The notes: a model not told the origin generated them from the letters alone. Positions 1-8,820 are shown, counted from the first letter of the stretch. The stretch: DNA of 62,426 nucleotides from Lacicoccus qingdaonensis (GCF_900101075.1 NZ_FNFY01000013.1:1-62426); one strand, 5' to 3'. Made by a program: numbers and translations.

Positions 1-95
1 GTCAACTACCATTATACAAGATTTGGGGAGGTGCTTCTTTTTTTAACTCTCAAAACTGTTGGGAGACATGGGGTTAGAATTATGAAATTCATTCA
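1..95 (-). mobile_element. Left insertion-sequence end (5' end of an IS, transposase running off the window)
   Basis: These 95 bases are the exact reverse complement of positions 62082-62176, which lie upstream of a transposase gene at the right end. The left copy therefore holds only the non-coding promoter end of the element, with its transposase to the left of the window. The outer boundary is placed where the two copies stop matching (position 95/96). No target-site duplication could be recognised. Confidence 0.85.
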
Positions 96-140
96 GTTAT
101 TTAATATATACCACATTTTTATGGATTAAAACATATTAAT

Positions 141-1091
141 TTAATTCTTTCTTAATTTTTTGAATAATAGTACGAATAAACTGATTAAAGCAAACACGAT
201 GCCGGTACCAATCAATGTCCAGTCCATTGAACTTAAAGAACCAGTTTCTGCAGCCATCACATCCTCATCCGTTTCAACAGGCTCGGATGTTTCTTCTGCC
301 TCTTCCTTTTTCTCTTCTTCAATTTCAGTCAGGTTGATTTTCATTCCCCTTTTACTGCGGTCTGTCACTTCCAATTCAACCGTTGACTCGGAAACTTCAT
401 AATCTTCAGTCGGTTCTATTTCTATCTCATAATTGCCAGAAGGAACTTCTTCGAATAAAAAGCTGCCGTCTTCATCAGTTGTCACACTCTCTTCGTCAAA
501 AGTTCCACCGCTCAACGTGAGTTCGATATCACTGACGCCTTCGCCCGCTTCGTCAACCGTTTCCCCCGAAATGGAGAAGACTTCAGAATCCAAAGTGTTC
601 ACATCGACAGATGGCTCAGGTTCAACCTGTTCTTCAATCACCGGCACCTCTTCGACTGGTTCTTCAATGACAGGCTCCTCCTGAACAGGCTCTTCATATT
701 GTTCTACGGGTTCCTGCCCCTCCCAGTTGCCGCCGTCATTATTGTAATAATTTTCGTCGCTATCATAGTTGTTGGTATTATCATAATAATTTTCGTCATT
801 ATTGTAATTATCATTATTATAATCGTTATAACTGTTGTTATTATTGTACCAACCGTCACCCCCGTTATCATATGACTTTTCCGGTTCTGTCCAGTCACCC
901 TGTCCGGACGGCTCTGAATATTCATTCTGCTGTTCCTGCTGATTCTCGTTCAATGACTCATTTTGCTCTTCATTATTTTCATTATTGAAATTCTGACCGG
1001 GCTGCAGTGTGTTTGCCATTACACCCGCAGGTAACAATACTAATACAAGACTGGATATTATAAAAAGCAGTTTAAACTTGATGATTCCCAC
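141..1091 (-). CDS. Membrane-anchored surface protein with Asn/Asp/Tyr-rich region and carboxypeptidase-regulatory-like (SdrB-like) domain
   Basis: Seen: an N-terminal hydrophobic signal peptide ending near VMA (about residue 26), a Gln/Asn/Glu-rich stretch, an extreme low-complexity N/Y/D segment (about 75-120), a Glu/Pro/Val repeat region (about 128-160), one beta-sandwich domain (about 172-250, typical of Cna-B/carboxypeptidase regulatory-like folds), an acidic linker, a membrane helix, and a short KKLRKN tail. There is no LPXTG motif, so it is probably held by the C-terminal helix and not by sortase. Inferred role: cell-surface stalk or adhesin-like protein. Start: a GTG sits directly against the GGAGGAG ribosome site; an ATC codon nine bases further in has better spacing and would give a normal MKFKLL signal start (see findings). 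It lies next to the left IS end. Confidence 0.75.
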   Translation of the reverse strand: MGIIKFKLLFIISSLVLVLLPAGVMANTLQPGQNFNNENNEEQNESLNENQQEQQNEYSEPSGQGDWTEPEKSYDNGGDGWYNNNNSYNDYNNDNYNNDENYYDNTNNYDSDENYYNNDGGNWEGQEPVEQYEEPVQEEPVIEEPVEEVPVIEEQVEPEPSVDVNTLDSEVFSISGETVDEAGEGVSDIELTLSGGTFDEESVTTDEDGSFLFEEVPSGNYEIEIEPTEDYEVSESTVELEVTDRSKRGMKINLTEIEEEKKEEAEETSEPVETDEDVMAAETGSLSSMDWTLIGTGIVFALISLFVLLFKKLRKN

Positions 1092-1142
1092 TCCTCCATT
1101 AAGTTGTACATAACCACATTAAATATAACATAAATTGTATGG

Positions 1143-1928
1143 TTATTTACTGGAAATCGACAGCCATGGGCGTTTATTTTCCCAATGGATTTTTACAGGC
1201 GTTTTGTAAATATCACTGAGATTTTCCGATGTCAGGACATCCTCTTTTTTGCCGCTGACGACGGCTTCCCCGTCTTTCATCAGCAGTACATGGGTGATGA
1301 CATCCGTAATTTCCTCGATATGGTGGGTGACATAGATCAGATGGCTTTCACGCTCTTTAATACTCTCAGTAATTCCGAGCACATCTTCACGCGATAATAT
1401 ATCGAGACCCGAACACGGTTCATCCAGTATGAGCAGATCCGGTTCCGTCATCAGCGCACGTCCGATGATTGCACGTCTTTTTTCACCCTGGGACAACGTT
1501 CTGTAATACTTGCCATGCAAATAATCCAGTCTCAGATCAGCCATTATGCTTTCCGCTTTCCGGCGGTCTTTATCAGTCACTTCCTGATATATGCCGAATG
1601 ATGAAAACTTGCCGCTCAGTACAATGTCTTCGACTGTCTGGTTGTTCAATGTTGCATCGAATCTTTCCAGTGCAGTTGAAACCACACCAATCCTTTTTCG
1701 CATTTCAGGAATGCTCGCCTTGCCAAAAGTCGTGTCGAGTATCGTGACATCTCCCATCGTCGGATAATTATACCCCGTCACAATGTTGAGCAGAGAAGTT
1801 TTACCGGAGCCGTTCAACCCCAGCACAGCCCAGTGTTCACCGCTCTTTACCATCCAGTTGATATCTTTCAGGATTTCCTGTCCGCCCTTGATCCATTTAA
1901 CATCTTCAATATTGATAATCTTATCCAT
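1143..1928 (-). CDS. ylmA: ABC transporter ATP-binding protein, YlmA-like
   Basis: 261-residue soluble ATPase. Seen: Walker A GLNGSGKT near residues 37-44, signature LSQGEKR near 145, Walker B LLILDEP followed by D-loop SGLD near 165-175, and a switch histidine in VTHHIEE. No membrane-spanning partner is encoded nearby. The family (B. subtilis YlmA, E. coli ModF-like) also occurs alone, so this may be a non-transport ABC protein. The ribosome site GGGAGAG precedes ATG at normal spacing. Substrate and role are unknown. Confidence 0.85.
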   Translation of the reverse strand: MDKIINIEDVKWIKGGQEILKDINWMVKSGEHWAVLGLNGSGKTSLLNIVTGYNYPTMGDVTILDTTFGKASIPEMRKRIGVVSTALERFDATLNNQTVEDIVLSGKFSSFGIYQEVTDKDRRKAESIMADLRLDYLHGKYYRTLSQGEKRRAIIGRALMTEPDLLILDEPCSGLDILSREDVLGITESIKERESHLIYVTHHIEEITDVITHVLLMKDGEAVVSGKKEDVLTSENLSDIYKTPVKIHWENKRPWLSISSK

Positions 1929-1975
1929 ATCTATCTCTCCCGTTAGACGTTTACCCCTATCATAGTCGTTTTTTT

Positions 1976-2007
1976 ACAAAAAAAGAAGACAGGCGGTCCC
2001 TGTCTTC
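1976..2007 (-). terminator. Intrinsic terminator after the DUF1307 lipoprotein gene
   Basis: Nine-base arms GAAGACAGG/CCTGTCTTC with a five-base loop, followed on the minus strand by a run of seven T. It lies ten bases past the stop codon of the upstream gene. Confidence 0.85.
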
Positions 2008-2016
2008 AAAAATTTA

Positions 2017-2790
2017 TCATTCACCTTCAGCCTCTTCATAGCCTGAGTTCAATAATTGCTCTTCAGACTGCTCCATACTGATGAACTGTGCTTCATCCGC
2101 CTCTTCATCAAATTCAGCACCTTCAAGAGCGGATACTTCAGAAATATCAGCGACAGTATAGTCCACTTCCAGCGTTTCAATGACACCTTCATCACCGAAT
2201 TCGATGTTGTGCTCAACACCTTCTACACCTTCATAATCCGGAGATTGCTGTTCAAGCAGCTCCCTGGCCTGTTCTTCATTTTCTACCCCGAGCGCCTCGT
2301 AAGTGATGTCACTTTCAGAAGTCTGTCTCTGAACTTCATCATCTATATGGTAATAGACCAGTTCATTGACAAAGCCCTCTTCTTCAAGAATGAAAGTTTT
2401 TGACTGTTCTTCTCCAGCAGCGGCATCCTCACCGGCATCCGCTTCATCGGACGTATCAGAGGCAGATCCTTCAGTTTCTGTTTCTTCTGTACCACTTTCA
2501 GATTCTGTCCCGGATTCTTCTGAGCTGTCCCCGGCCTCTGATCCGGTGCTGTCCTCTTCTGCAGGTTCTTCAGACTCTGACCCTGTTTCTTCTTCAGATG
2601 CACTTTCCTCTGATTCCGTTTCTGAGCCTTCTTCTCCACCGTCTGCAGTATCATCAGCACCTTCTTCTGTTGTTTCTGTTTCTTCAGTCGCCGCATCATC
2701 ACCTGTATCTGTGTCTTCTCCGCCATTTCCACAGGCTGCAATAACCAATGCCATGCCGCCGACAGTACAAAGCTTAAGTAATTTCTTCAT
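2017..2790 (-). CDS. DUF1307 (YehR-like) lipoprotein with long acidic linker
   Basis: A lipoprotein signal peptide ends in lipobox IAAC (Cys about 20). Then comes a roughly 110-residue linker made almost only of E, S, T, D, G and A. The C-terminal domain (about 132-257) shows the DUF1307 pattern: SKTFILEEEG, YYHIDDEV, repeated hydrophobic/acidic strands and a final LLNSGYEE. DUF1307 lipoproteins are widespread in Firmicutes, with no established biochemical role. The unusually long acidic linker fits a halotolerant host and probably holds the domain away from the membrane. Single gene with its own terminator. Confidence 0.8.
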   Translation of the reverse strand: MKKLLKLCTVGGMALVIAACGNGGEDTDTGDDAATEETETTEEGADDTADGGEEGSETESEESASEEETGSESEEPAEEDSTGSEAGDSSEESGTESESGTEETETEGSASDTSDEADAGEDAAAGEEQSKTFILEEEGFVNELVYYHIDDEVQRQTSESDITYEALGVENEEQARELLEQQSPDYEGVEGVEHNIEFGDEGVIETLEVDYTVADISEVSALEGAEFDEEADEAQFISMEQSEEQLLNSGYEEAEGE

Positions 2791-2930
2791 AAAACTTCCC
2801 CTTTCGATTGTATTAAAAAATACTTTTCAAAACGACAATAAAATATTTCAAGAATAATATAGTTTATTTGCCCTCGCTCATTCTCTATTAAACAATATAT
2901 TTCACATTTACTCATTAATCATGCCAAATA

Positions 2931-2970
2931 AAAAAAGTTGCAGTCAACCTGTATGGTTTTCTGCAACTTT
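2931..2970 (-). terminator. Intrinsic terminator after the MerA-like gene
   Basis: Ten-base arms AAAGTTGCAG/CTGCAACTTT, with a T-rich tail on the minus strand just past the stop at 2983. Confidence 0.75.
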
Positions 2971-2982
2971 GAATTCTTAAAA

Positions 2983-4302
2983 TTATACATCAAACAAATT
3001 GTTGAATGATTCTGCCATCGTCGGATGTGTATAAATATTGTTTTTCAATACTGTCGCCGGAATATCATGGTCGATCGCGAGTTTGATGATATTGATGATT
3101 TCCTCGGAACCTTTACCATAAAGACTTGCTCCGAGCACTTTATCCGTCTCTTTGTCAACGACCGCCTTGAAAACACCGCGCTCGTCATTATTCACCTTAT
3201 GACGCGGGATTTCTTTCACCGGAACTTTGCCTTCCAGCACTTCATGCCCTTTCTTCCTGGCCTGTGAAGCAGTCATGCCGACTTTTGAAAACGGCGGATC
3301 GATGAATACCGTATATGGTACGGCACCGCGGTTTTCAGTGGTCCGTCCACCGTCGCCTTTCAGCTGATCATGGACAATCCTGAAATCATCCAATGAAATG
3401 TACGTAAATTGCATGCCGCCTTTCACGTCGCCGACAGCATAAATATTTTCTGCTGTCGTCCGAAGGTTATCGTCCACTGCCACAGCACCATCGTCATCAA
3501 GCTTCACGCCGGCCTTTTCCAATGCAAGCCCTTCAGTGTTCGGCACACGTCCGGTGGCTACGAGCATGGCATCCGCCTTGAATGTGGCGTTATCCGTTTC
3601 CACGACTACAGAGTCGCCATCGTTTGAAACTTTCGTCGTTTCCGTGCCGCTGACGAATTCGACGCCCGCTTCCACCAGGTCATCGTAAACTGCTGTGCCG
3701 ATATCTTTATCCTCTTTGATCAGCACGTGTTCAGCCCGGTCGATGACGGTCACTTTTGTACCCAGTTTGGTGAATAAAGAGATGAACTCCAATGAGATAT
3801 AGCCGGCACCGAGGACGACGAGTGAATCCGGTTGATGATCCAGTTCCATGATGCCTTCTGAATCAAAGATATTTTTTGTCGTATCGATACCTTCAATTCC
3901 CGGTATATTGCTTTTTGCACCAGTATTGATGACAATCGTCTCTGATGTAAATTCTTCTTTAACATCTTCACCGTCTAATATTTCTACGGTTTTACTATCT
4001 TTGAAACGTGCCGTATTCGTATATACATCAACTTTTTCATTGTCTGCGAGATTATCGTAGTTCTTTTTATTCAACGCATTCACAACATCAATTTTCCTGT
4101 CCATCGCATCTTTGAACGATTGGCCCCGTCCGGCTTCTTCTATCAGTGTCTTCGAAGGGATGCAGGCAACGTTGATGCACGTACCGCCATACATTTTGCT
4201 GCTTTTTTCAATCAGGGCGACCTTTTTACCGTCACTGCCGAGAGCGCCCGCCAAAGTTTTTCCGGCTTTACCGAACCCAATAATGATTACGTCATAACTC
4301 AT
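2983..4302 (-). CDS. merA: Flavin-dependent disulfide reductase, MerA/RclA family (probable hypothiocyanous acid reductase)
   Basis: 439-residue class I pyridine-nucleotide disulfide oxidoreductase. Seen: N-terminal FAD motif IIGFGKAGKTLAG; redox-active cysteine pair in GGTCINVACIPSK (near 40-52); NAD(P)H motif VLGAGYISLEF (near 164); second FAD motif IYAVGDVKGG (near 288); C-terminal dimerisation domain with IYTHPTMAE. The family in staphylococci and streptococci protects against HOCl/HOSCN by reducing hypothiocyanous acid with NADPH. In S. aureus it is controlled by HypR; no HypR gene is adjacent here, so regulation is unknown. The C-X4-C spacing and absence of an N-terminal mercury-binding domain argue against mercuric reductase. 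Confidence 0.85.
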   Translation of the reverse strand: MSYDVIIIGFGKAGKTLAGALGSDGKKVALIEKSSKMYGGTCINVACIPSKTLIEEAGRGQSFKDAMDRKIDVVNALNKKNYDNLADNEKVDVYTNTARFKDSKTVEILDGEDVKEEFTSETIVINTGAKSNIPGIEGIDTTKNIFDSEGIMELDHQPDSLVVLGAGYISLEFISLFTKLGTKVTVIDRAEHVLIKEDKDIGTAVYDDLVEAGVEFVSGTETTKVSNDGDSVVVETDNATFKADAMLVATGRVPNTEGLALEKAGVKLDDDGAVAVDDNLRTTAENIYAVGDVKGGMQFTYISLDDFRIVHDQLKGDGGRTTENRGAVPYTVFIDPPFSKVGMTASQARKKGHEVLEGKVPVKEIPRHKVNNDERGVFKAVVDKETDKVLGASLYGKGSEEIINIIKLAIDHDIPATVLKNNIYTHPTMAESFNNLFDV

Positions 4303-4377
4303 TTAACACCCTCCATTAATAGTCAATACTGTTAATATTCCCGGAATTGATGATTCAAAACCAGGCGGGTGCCCGGT

Positions 4378-5025
4378 CTACGGCCAGAGCAGATGCTTAC
4401 GCCAGCCGTCCTTACTTCTTTCGTATTCGAGGCGGATGTGCGCCAGATCTGTACGCGCCTGGAAAAATTCCACTTTTTCCGGTCTCACTTTATACAGTGT
4501 CCACGTTTCATAGGCTTCTTTATCGTTTTCAACCCGTTCCATCGCACGCTGCATGTCACGGTCCAGTTCGTCCATGCTGCCGAGTACCTCACTTTGCTTC
4601 GCAATGATCGACAGTGCTTTCGATGTATCATTACGTCTGATGAAGTCCTCTCTGTTCTCATCCTCATTTGCAATATCCACCCGCCCGGCAATACGGATCT
4701 GTCTGCCGACTTCACGCCAGTAGAAAGTCATCGCGCCATTCTTATTGTTTTCCAAATCCCGACCCTTCCGGCTTTCAGAGTTCGAACCGATGATGAAGCC
4801 TTCAGAATCCATGTCGCGCAGATTCACAATACGCGCACTCGGCACACCCTCCGCGTCCGCTGTACTCAATACGAAAGCACTCGGTTCCGACACCCCCGCA
4901 TCAACCGCATGGCCGAACCACTCATAAAAAGTCACCAGCGGATTGTCCGGTGCATCTTCAATTTTGAATGCCGGATAATCCCCGGATAAGGCAGGATTTT
5001 TATAAATCAATTTTTTTATATCCAT
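4378..5025 (-). CDS. pdxH: Pyridoxamine 5'-phosphate oxidase, PdxH-like
   Basis: 215 residues, the usual PdxH length. Family landmarks: FVLSTADAEGVPSARIVNLR (substrate/FMN strand), SNSESRKGRDLENN (FMN phosphate-binding SRKG), MTFYWREVGRQIRIAG, a TLYKVRPEKVEFFQAR segment matching the PdxH C-terminal signature, and a tail close to the usual LAP ending. PdxH makes pyridoxal 5'-phosphate from PNP/PMP with FMN and oxygen, releasing H2O2. Many staphylococci use the PdxST route instead, so this may serve salvage or be a related flavin oxidase. Monocistronic by appearance; SD GGGGAGATGTC before ATG. Confidence 0.8.
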   Translation of the reverse strand: MDIKKLIYKNPALSGDYPAFKIEDAPDNPLVTFYEWFGHAVDAGVSEPSAFVLSTADAEGVPSARIVNLRDMDSEGFIIGSNSESRKGRDLENNKNGAMTFYWREVGRQIRIAGRVDIANEDENREDFIRRNDTSKALSIIAKQSEVLGSMDELDRDMQRAMERVENDKEAYETWTLYKVRPEKVEFFQARTDLAHIRLEYERSKDGWRKHLLWP

Positions 5026-5126
5026 ATGACATCTCCCCTCACATTGAATACCATGATACCGGGTAATTGTTAATTTTTACAGTGGCAGTATCAATTACAG
5101 AGCGAACGAAAATACACAGCAAAATA

Positions 5127-5154
5127 AAAACACGCTCAAAATTGAACGTGTTTT
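5127..5154. terminator. Bidirectional hairpin terminator
   Basis: Thirteen-base arms with one mismatch (AAAACACGCTCAA/TTGAACGTGTTTT), A-rich before and T-rich after. It sits just past the stop of the flavin reductase gene at 5166. Confidence 0.7.
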
Positions 5155-5165
5155 ACTGTATGAAT

Positions 5166-5870
5166 TTATACAAGGAGCGCCTGTCTCGATTGTTCATGCT
5201 TATCCAGCATGATCTGTTCCGGACGGATACCCTCACTGCGCAAAATCGCTATATTTTCACTCAGAAATTCGTCGCTGCCGACAACATAGAAAAGACCCTC
5301 TTTATCTTCTGCCAACTGCTTCACCCTGTCGTAATAGCCGCTCCGGTCATCTACAAACTCAGATGTCAATCCATTAAGTCCTTCTGGTGCGAACAAGTCC
5401 GGGAACAAGTAATTTTTCGATGAATCTATATTGAGTGAATGGATTTTATTCACCATATCAGAGTTGTTCAGGTAATCAAGAACCAGCGGCCTGAAAGTTG
5501 CGATACCCACACCGGAAGATAACAAGTAAACCGCTTTGCCCTCTCTTTTAAGCGGCACATTCGAGTGTGTTTTGAACAATGCAACCTGTCCGCCGATTCC
5601 AAGTGCGTCAAGACGTTCTTTGAACTCAGAACGCTCTTCTCTTACACGCGTCGTGATCCCGATCGCCTTTTCGTCAGGCAGAGTACAGATCGACATATGG
5701 CGAATCAGACTTCTGTCCGGCTTCTCACCCGCGTTGAAACCCTCCAGTGCCAGATGCGTATGTGCACCCTCTTCCCATGTGAACCCTTCAGGGCATTCCA
5801 GTATGTATGTTTTAGTCTCAGGTGACTCCTCGACTACATCTTTAATCTTCGTCCAATAAATTTTAACCAT
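5166..5870 (-). CDS. FAD/NAD(P)-binding oxidoreductase (ferredoxin-NADP reductase fold), probably iron-regulated
   Basis: 234 residues with the ferredoxin-reductase layout: FAD-binding barrel with R-x-M-S (RHMSICTLP, near 57-65) and a C-terminal nucleotide domain beginning YLLSSGVGIATFRPL (near 115) and ending FYVVGSDEFL. There is no 2Fe-2S or flavodoxin domain, so it needs a separate partner. A Fur-box-like sequence overlaps its promoter at 5925-5939, so it is probably induced under iron limitation. Inferred role: reductase for ferric-siderophore or haem release, or supply of electrons to a ferredoxin/flavodoxin under low iron. No siderophore transport genes are nearby. Confidence 0.75.
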   Translation of the reverse strand: MVKIYWTKIKDVVEESPETKTYILECPEGFTWEEGAHTHLALEGFNAGEKPDRSLIRHMSICTLPDEKAIGITTRVREERSEFKERLDALGIGGQVALFKTHSNVPLKREGKAVYLLSSGVGIATFRPLVLDYLNNSDMVNKIHSLNIDSSKNYLFPDLFAPEGLNGLTSEFVDDRSGYYDRVKQLAEDKEGLFYVVGSDEFLSENIAILRSEGIRPEQIMLDKHEQSRQALLV

Positions 5871-5911
5871 GTTAAGTGCTCCTAATCATATTAAGTATGT
5901 CATTACATATT

Positions 5912-5940
5912 AATATACCTTAAGTGATAACGATTCTCAA
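5912..5940 (-). promoter_or_regulatory. Promoter with overlapping Fur box
   Basis: On the minus strand TTGAGA (5940-5935), a 17-base spacer and TATATT (5917-5912) form a good sigma-A promoter. TGATAACGATTCTCA at 5925-5939 matches the 7-1-7 Fur operator TGATAATnATTATCA at 12 of 14 positions and covers the -35 and spacer, the position expected for repression. Confidence 0.7.
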
Positions 5941-5990
5941 TTAAATGGCTTTAAGACAGCCTGTTTATCCTTCTTTCATTGCTCCAAGTT

Positions 5991-6782
5991 TTAAATCTTC
6001 TTTTTTACGAAAATATATTCTGCATGATCATCATGAACTTTTAAATGTACTGCAGAATAACCTGCATCAAATAGCTGCTCAAATTTCTCCCGTGTTTTCA
6101 GACGCCAGTCCAGTGCCAGTCCGGGGCTTTTCACCTTTAACTCTTGAAAATCTTTCGGTACAGCGAGTGAATATGCAACATCATCCGATTCACAAGTCTG
6201 TTCCCCGACAAACACCGGCAATCCATCTTCATTCTTCCTGACGGCATTTAACGGCACTGCATGTTCCAGATCAATTTTTGTCCTCTGAGTCACATGAGGA
6301 CTATTCAAATGCCAGTGCACTTCAAAACGGTCCGACGGGAGCCCTTTGTTCATGCCGTCACTCATCTCACCGTAGCAATTTTCAATATATGTATGACACA
6401 CCGCATTAAGCTTGGACAAGTTCAAATAACCATTCCGCGTTTCAAGCGGATCAAATGTCCACAGAATCATGTCATAACCCTTATCTATCACAACTTCCCG
6501 CTGTCTCCATTTCAGTTTCTCACCGATTTTCCTGGAGCGGTATGCCGGATCGACAGCAAGCATATGTGAACATAAATAACTTTTATCATTTTTAAAACCG
6601 GGGAAGCCGTAACTGAAACCGACAATTTCATCATCCACAAAAGCAGCGAGCATCAGTCCCCCGTTCTTCACTGAAGTGAACGTCTGGTGTGTCGGAATCG
6701 GAGACATTTCCCACACACGCTCCTCCATATCCTGGACCAGTTTCAGTTCCTCCATTGTTTTCAGTTCTTTTATCACTGGCAT
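5991..6782 (-). CDS. GNAT-family acetyltransferase (COG3375-like)
   Basis: About 263 residues from the ATG at 6782. An upstream in-frame TTG at 6806 is possible, but the ATG has the ribosome site GAAGTGAGG just before it. Seen: acetyl-CoA-binding core HMLAVDPAYRSRKIGEKLKWRQRE (a degenerate R/Q-x-x-G-x-G/A loop) and a long C-terminal part with ILWTFDPLETRNGYLNLSKL, both characteristic of the large predicted GNAT family COG3375. Substrate unknown. Some relatives sit with menaquinone or amino-acid genes, but nothing of that kind is adjacent. Confidence 0.75.
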   Translation of the reverse strand: MPVIKELKTMEELKLVQDMEERVWEMSPIPTHQTFTSVKNGGLMLAAFVDDEIVGFSYGFPGFKNDKSYLCSHMLAVDPAYRSRKIGEKLKWRQREVVIDKGYDMILWTFDPLETRNGYLNLSKLNAVCHTYIENCYGEMSDGMNKGLPSDRFEVHWHLNSPHVTQRTKIDLEHAVPLNAVRKNEDGLPVFVGEQTCESDDVAYSLAVPKDFQELKVKSPGLALDWRLKTREKFEQLFDAGYSAVHLKVHDDHAEYIFVKKKI

Positions 6783-6858
6783 ATTCCTCACTTCTTTCCT
6801 GATCAATGCTTCATATTGTACATGGAATTATATGATTGTTTTCCATCATAGATTTATT

Positions 6859-8322
6859 TCAATACACATCATCATTCATAATCGGCGCACCGCCAGCAAA
6901 CAGTTCTTTCAACTTCTTATTGATCTGCTGTTTCTGATATGTTTTCCTGTAATTCGTCGATTTCACCCACATTGTCACATCTTCATGTTCGGGGTGGGTT
7001 TCATCCTCTAATATCCTCATCGTTTCTTCAAAACCGTGCACGCCGCCTGAATCTTCTATAGGAATCGGACCTTTTCTTTTATCCACCGAAGGGTATACGA
7101 CTGGCGGTTCTTTCAGCAGTTCCATCAGTTCCACATCATGCTCCCAATGGTCACCGTAATCATATAAGTATGTCAATTCGCCATGTTCTATCAACACGCC
7201 GTCAACCATTGTTTCAATTCCATTCAAGTGGATGGTGCCCGGCCTCGAAAATTCTGCATTCTCTTCATAAGTGCCATACATATGGATGAATTTATCGCCC
7301 GCACTGAACTTTGCAAGATGTGAGGTCCACCAGCCCATCGCTCTTTGAATGACCAGATGGAGTTCGAAAAAATTCAGTCTTGCCGGGATGATCAGTTCAC
7401 GGATAATCGGTACATGGGTATCTTTCAAAGTCACTTTGACCCGCATGGCATTGTATTCGGCAAGGCTTACACCACCTTTGGCAATTGCAACCATCCGCTT
7501 CAAATTCACATGCTTCAATGTCTGAAAGACTTCGGGATAGATGCAGCCGTGGCTGTCTATTTCCATAGACATACCGAAGTGGAACAGTGATTCTGTTTTT
7601 TGATTCACTTTAAAATAACGGTCATCATTCTCTACAGCACTTTTCAAAAATAAGATTGTTTCATAAGGCAGGTTGACCAGTGCCTTTTTCATATATTCCG
7701 GATTGGTCAGGACACTGTATATGACATCTTCCTCGGTCTGTCCCATCCCATGGTCCACCGCAAAATTCAAATTTTTGACGATGATCTGTAACCCGTTAAA
7801 CGGATACATTTCCAGTTCATTCTTCAAAGTGATATCTTCTCCGATGCCATGCACAAGATTCCGGACATGTTCCGGCAGCTTATTCAGATATTCAGAATCT
7901 GTCTCCAGCTCCTCGTCATCATCTGTCAAGAGTTGCTCGAGGGCATCAACATCAAAGATGAACTTCTTCAATCCTTCAACGGCTGTCCTGTGTATCACAC
8001 CCTTGCCGTCCTTATCTTCCAGCAGCAGGACAAATCCAGTCAGCATCGGATATTTTTCAGGTTTGTAATCCACCGTATGGTACTGTGTCAGCGTCGTCGT
8101 CCTGGTCAAACGTTTGATCAGATTGACTTCCATATCAGTCAATTCATCTGCCACAACTTCAAGGAAATAATCATCCGCCGTCCTTGCAGACAATACTTCC
8201 GCCAGCTCCTCCAGATCATTGATCGTTTCAAACGCTTCAAGTCCGATGTTGGCACGCACCAGATCATTATTTGACAAAAATTTTCTGTAAAATTGTAATG
8301 GATTCATATTCATCATCCCCAT
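6859..8322 (-). CDS. Plasmid pRiA4b ORF-3 family protein with N-terminal helical extension
   Basis: 487 residues. The C-terminal third (about 295-480) is a PRiA4_ORF3 domain: VTLKDTHVPIIRELIIPA, LHLVIQRAMGWWTSHLAKF, YDYGDHWEHDVEL and GGVHGFEE are family hallmarks. The N-terminal 290 residues are mainly helical with no recognised domain. The family is common on chromosomes despite its plasmid name; function is unknown. Sometimes annotated as an IS1096 passenger protein, but no IS remains here. The start ATG at 8322 is followed by a Met-rich stretch, so the exact first codon is uncertain by a few residues. Confidence 0.75.
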   Translation of the reverse strand: MGMMNMNPLQFYRKFLSNNDLVRANIGLEAFETINDLEELAEVLSARTADDYFLEVVADELTDMEVNLIKRLTRTTTLTQYHTVDYKPEKYPMLTGFVLLLEDKDGKGVIHRTAVEGLKKFIFDVDALEQLLTDDDEELETDSEYLNKLPEHVRNLVHGIGEDITLKNELEMYPFNGLQIIVKNLNFAVDHGMGQTEEDVIYSVLTNPEYMKKALVNLPYETILFLKSAVENDDRYFKVNQKTESLFHFGMSMEIDSHGCIYPEVFQTLKHVNLKRMVAIAKGGVSLAEYNAMRVKVTLKDTHVPIIRELIIPARLNFFELHLVIQRAMGWWTSHLAKFSAGDKFIHMYGTYEENAEFSRPGTIHLNGIETMVDGVLIEHGELTYLYDYGDHWEHDVELMELLKEPPVVYPSVDKRKGPIPIEDSGGVHGFEETMRILEDETHPEHEDVTMWVKSTNYRKTYQKQQINKKLKELFAGGAPIMNDDVY

Positions 8323-8331
8323 ATGTAAAAT

Positions 8332-8790
8332 TCATTTCCGAACATCTAGCTTCATCAATACTTCGTTATATTCTTCATCAAATCCCGTCCGTTCAAAACC
8401 CAGTGATTCAAGTACATATTTCATGACTGCATTCCCATCAACATAATCCGCAATCAGCACATCATAATCTTCATCGTTTCTTGCCATTTCCATCACAGCT
8501 TCAACAATCTGCCTGCCATAGCCTTTCCCCTGATACTTAGCGTCCACCATCATCCGCCAGATCATGTACTCACTTTCTTCTGCATCCAGATCTAAAAGCA
8601 GGAAACCGACTACTTCATCTCCATTGTACACGGCATATGGAAAAACATCTTCATTTTTACGGTACAGCCAGCATTCTGCCAGTGATCTGACATTCGGTGC
8701 GACGAATCTCGATTTTTCCTGATCATCACTCACCTTCAATTGGATCACTTCATAAAAATTTTCTTCTGTCACTTCTTTCAATTCAATCAT
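8332..8790 (-). CDS. GNAT acetyltransferase, BltD/PaiA-type spermidine acetyltransferase-like
   Basis: 152 residues from the ATG at 8790, which has GGGGAA upstream at good spacing; longer frames to 9024 would cross a terminator and lack a ribosome site. Family features: VTEENFYEVIQLKV, QEKSRFVAPNVRSLAECW, YMIWRMMVDAKYQGKGYGRQIVEAVM (acetyl-CoA P-loop QGKGYG), and ESLGFERTGFDEEYNEVLM. These match the diamine/polyamine N-acetyltransferases of Bacillus (BltD, PaiA). The substrate is inferred, not shown. It follows the GlcG-type gene on the same strand but is separated from it by a terminator. Confidence 0.8.
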   Translation of the reverse strand: MIELKEVTEENFYEVIQLKVSDDQEKSRFVAPNVRSLAECWLYRKNEDVFPYAVYNGDEVVGFLLLDLDAEESEYMIWRMMVDAKYQGKGYGRQIVEAVMEMARNDEDYDVLIADYVDGNAVMKYVLESLGFERTGFDEEYNEVLMKLDVRK

Positions 8791-8820
8791 AAAACGATTC
8801 CCCTTTTTTTCGGATAAAAT

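Noticed and set aside
704..925. Ile/Thr/Met-rich frame inside the surface protein gene
   Set aside because: Out-of-frame reading of the Asn/Asp codon repeats, no protein-like composition.
2366..2857. Long plus-strand Ser/Pro-rich open frame
   Set aside because: It is the mirror of the acidic E/S/T linker of the DUF1307 lipoprotein; no ribosome site.
2983..4302. Mercuric reductase
   Set aside because: No N-terminal metal-binding domain, no C-terminal vicinal cysteines and no mer genes nearby; the HOSCN-reductase branch fits better.
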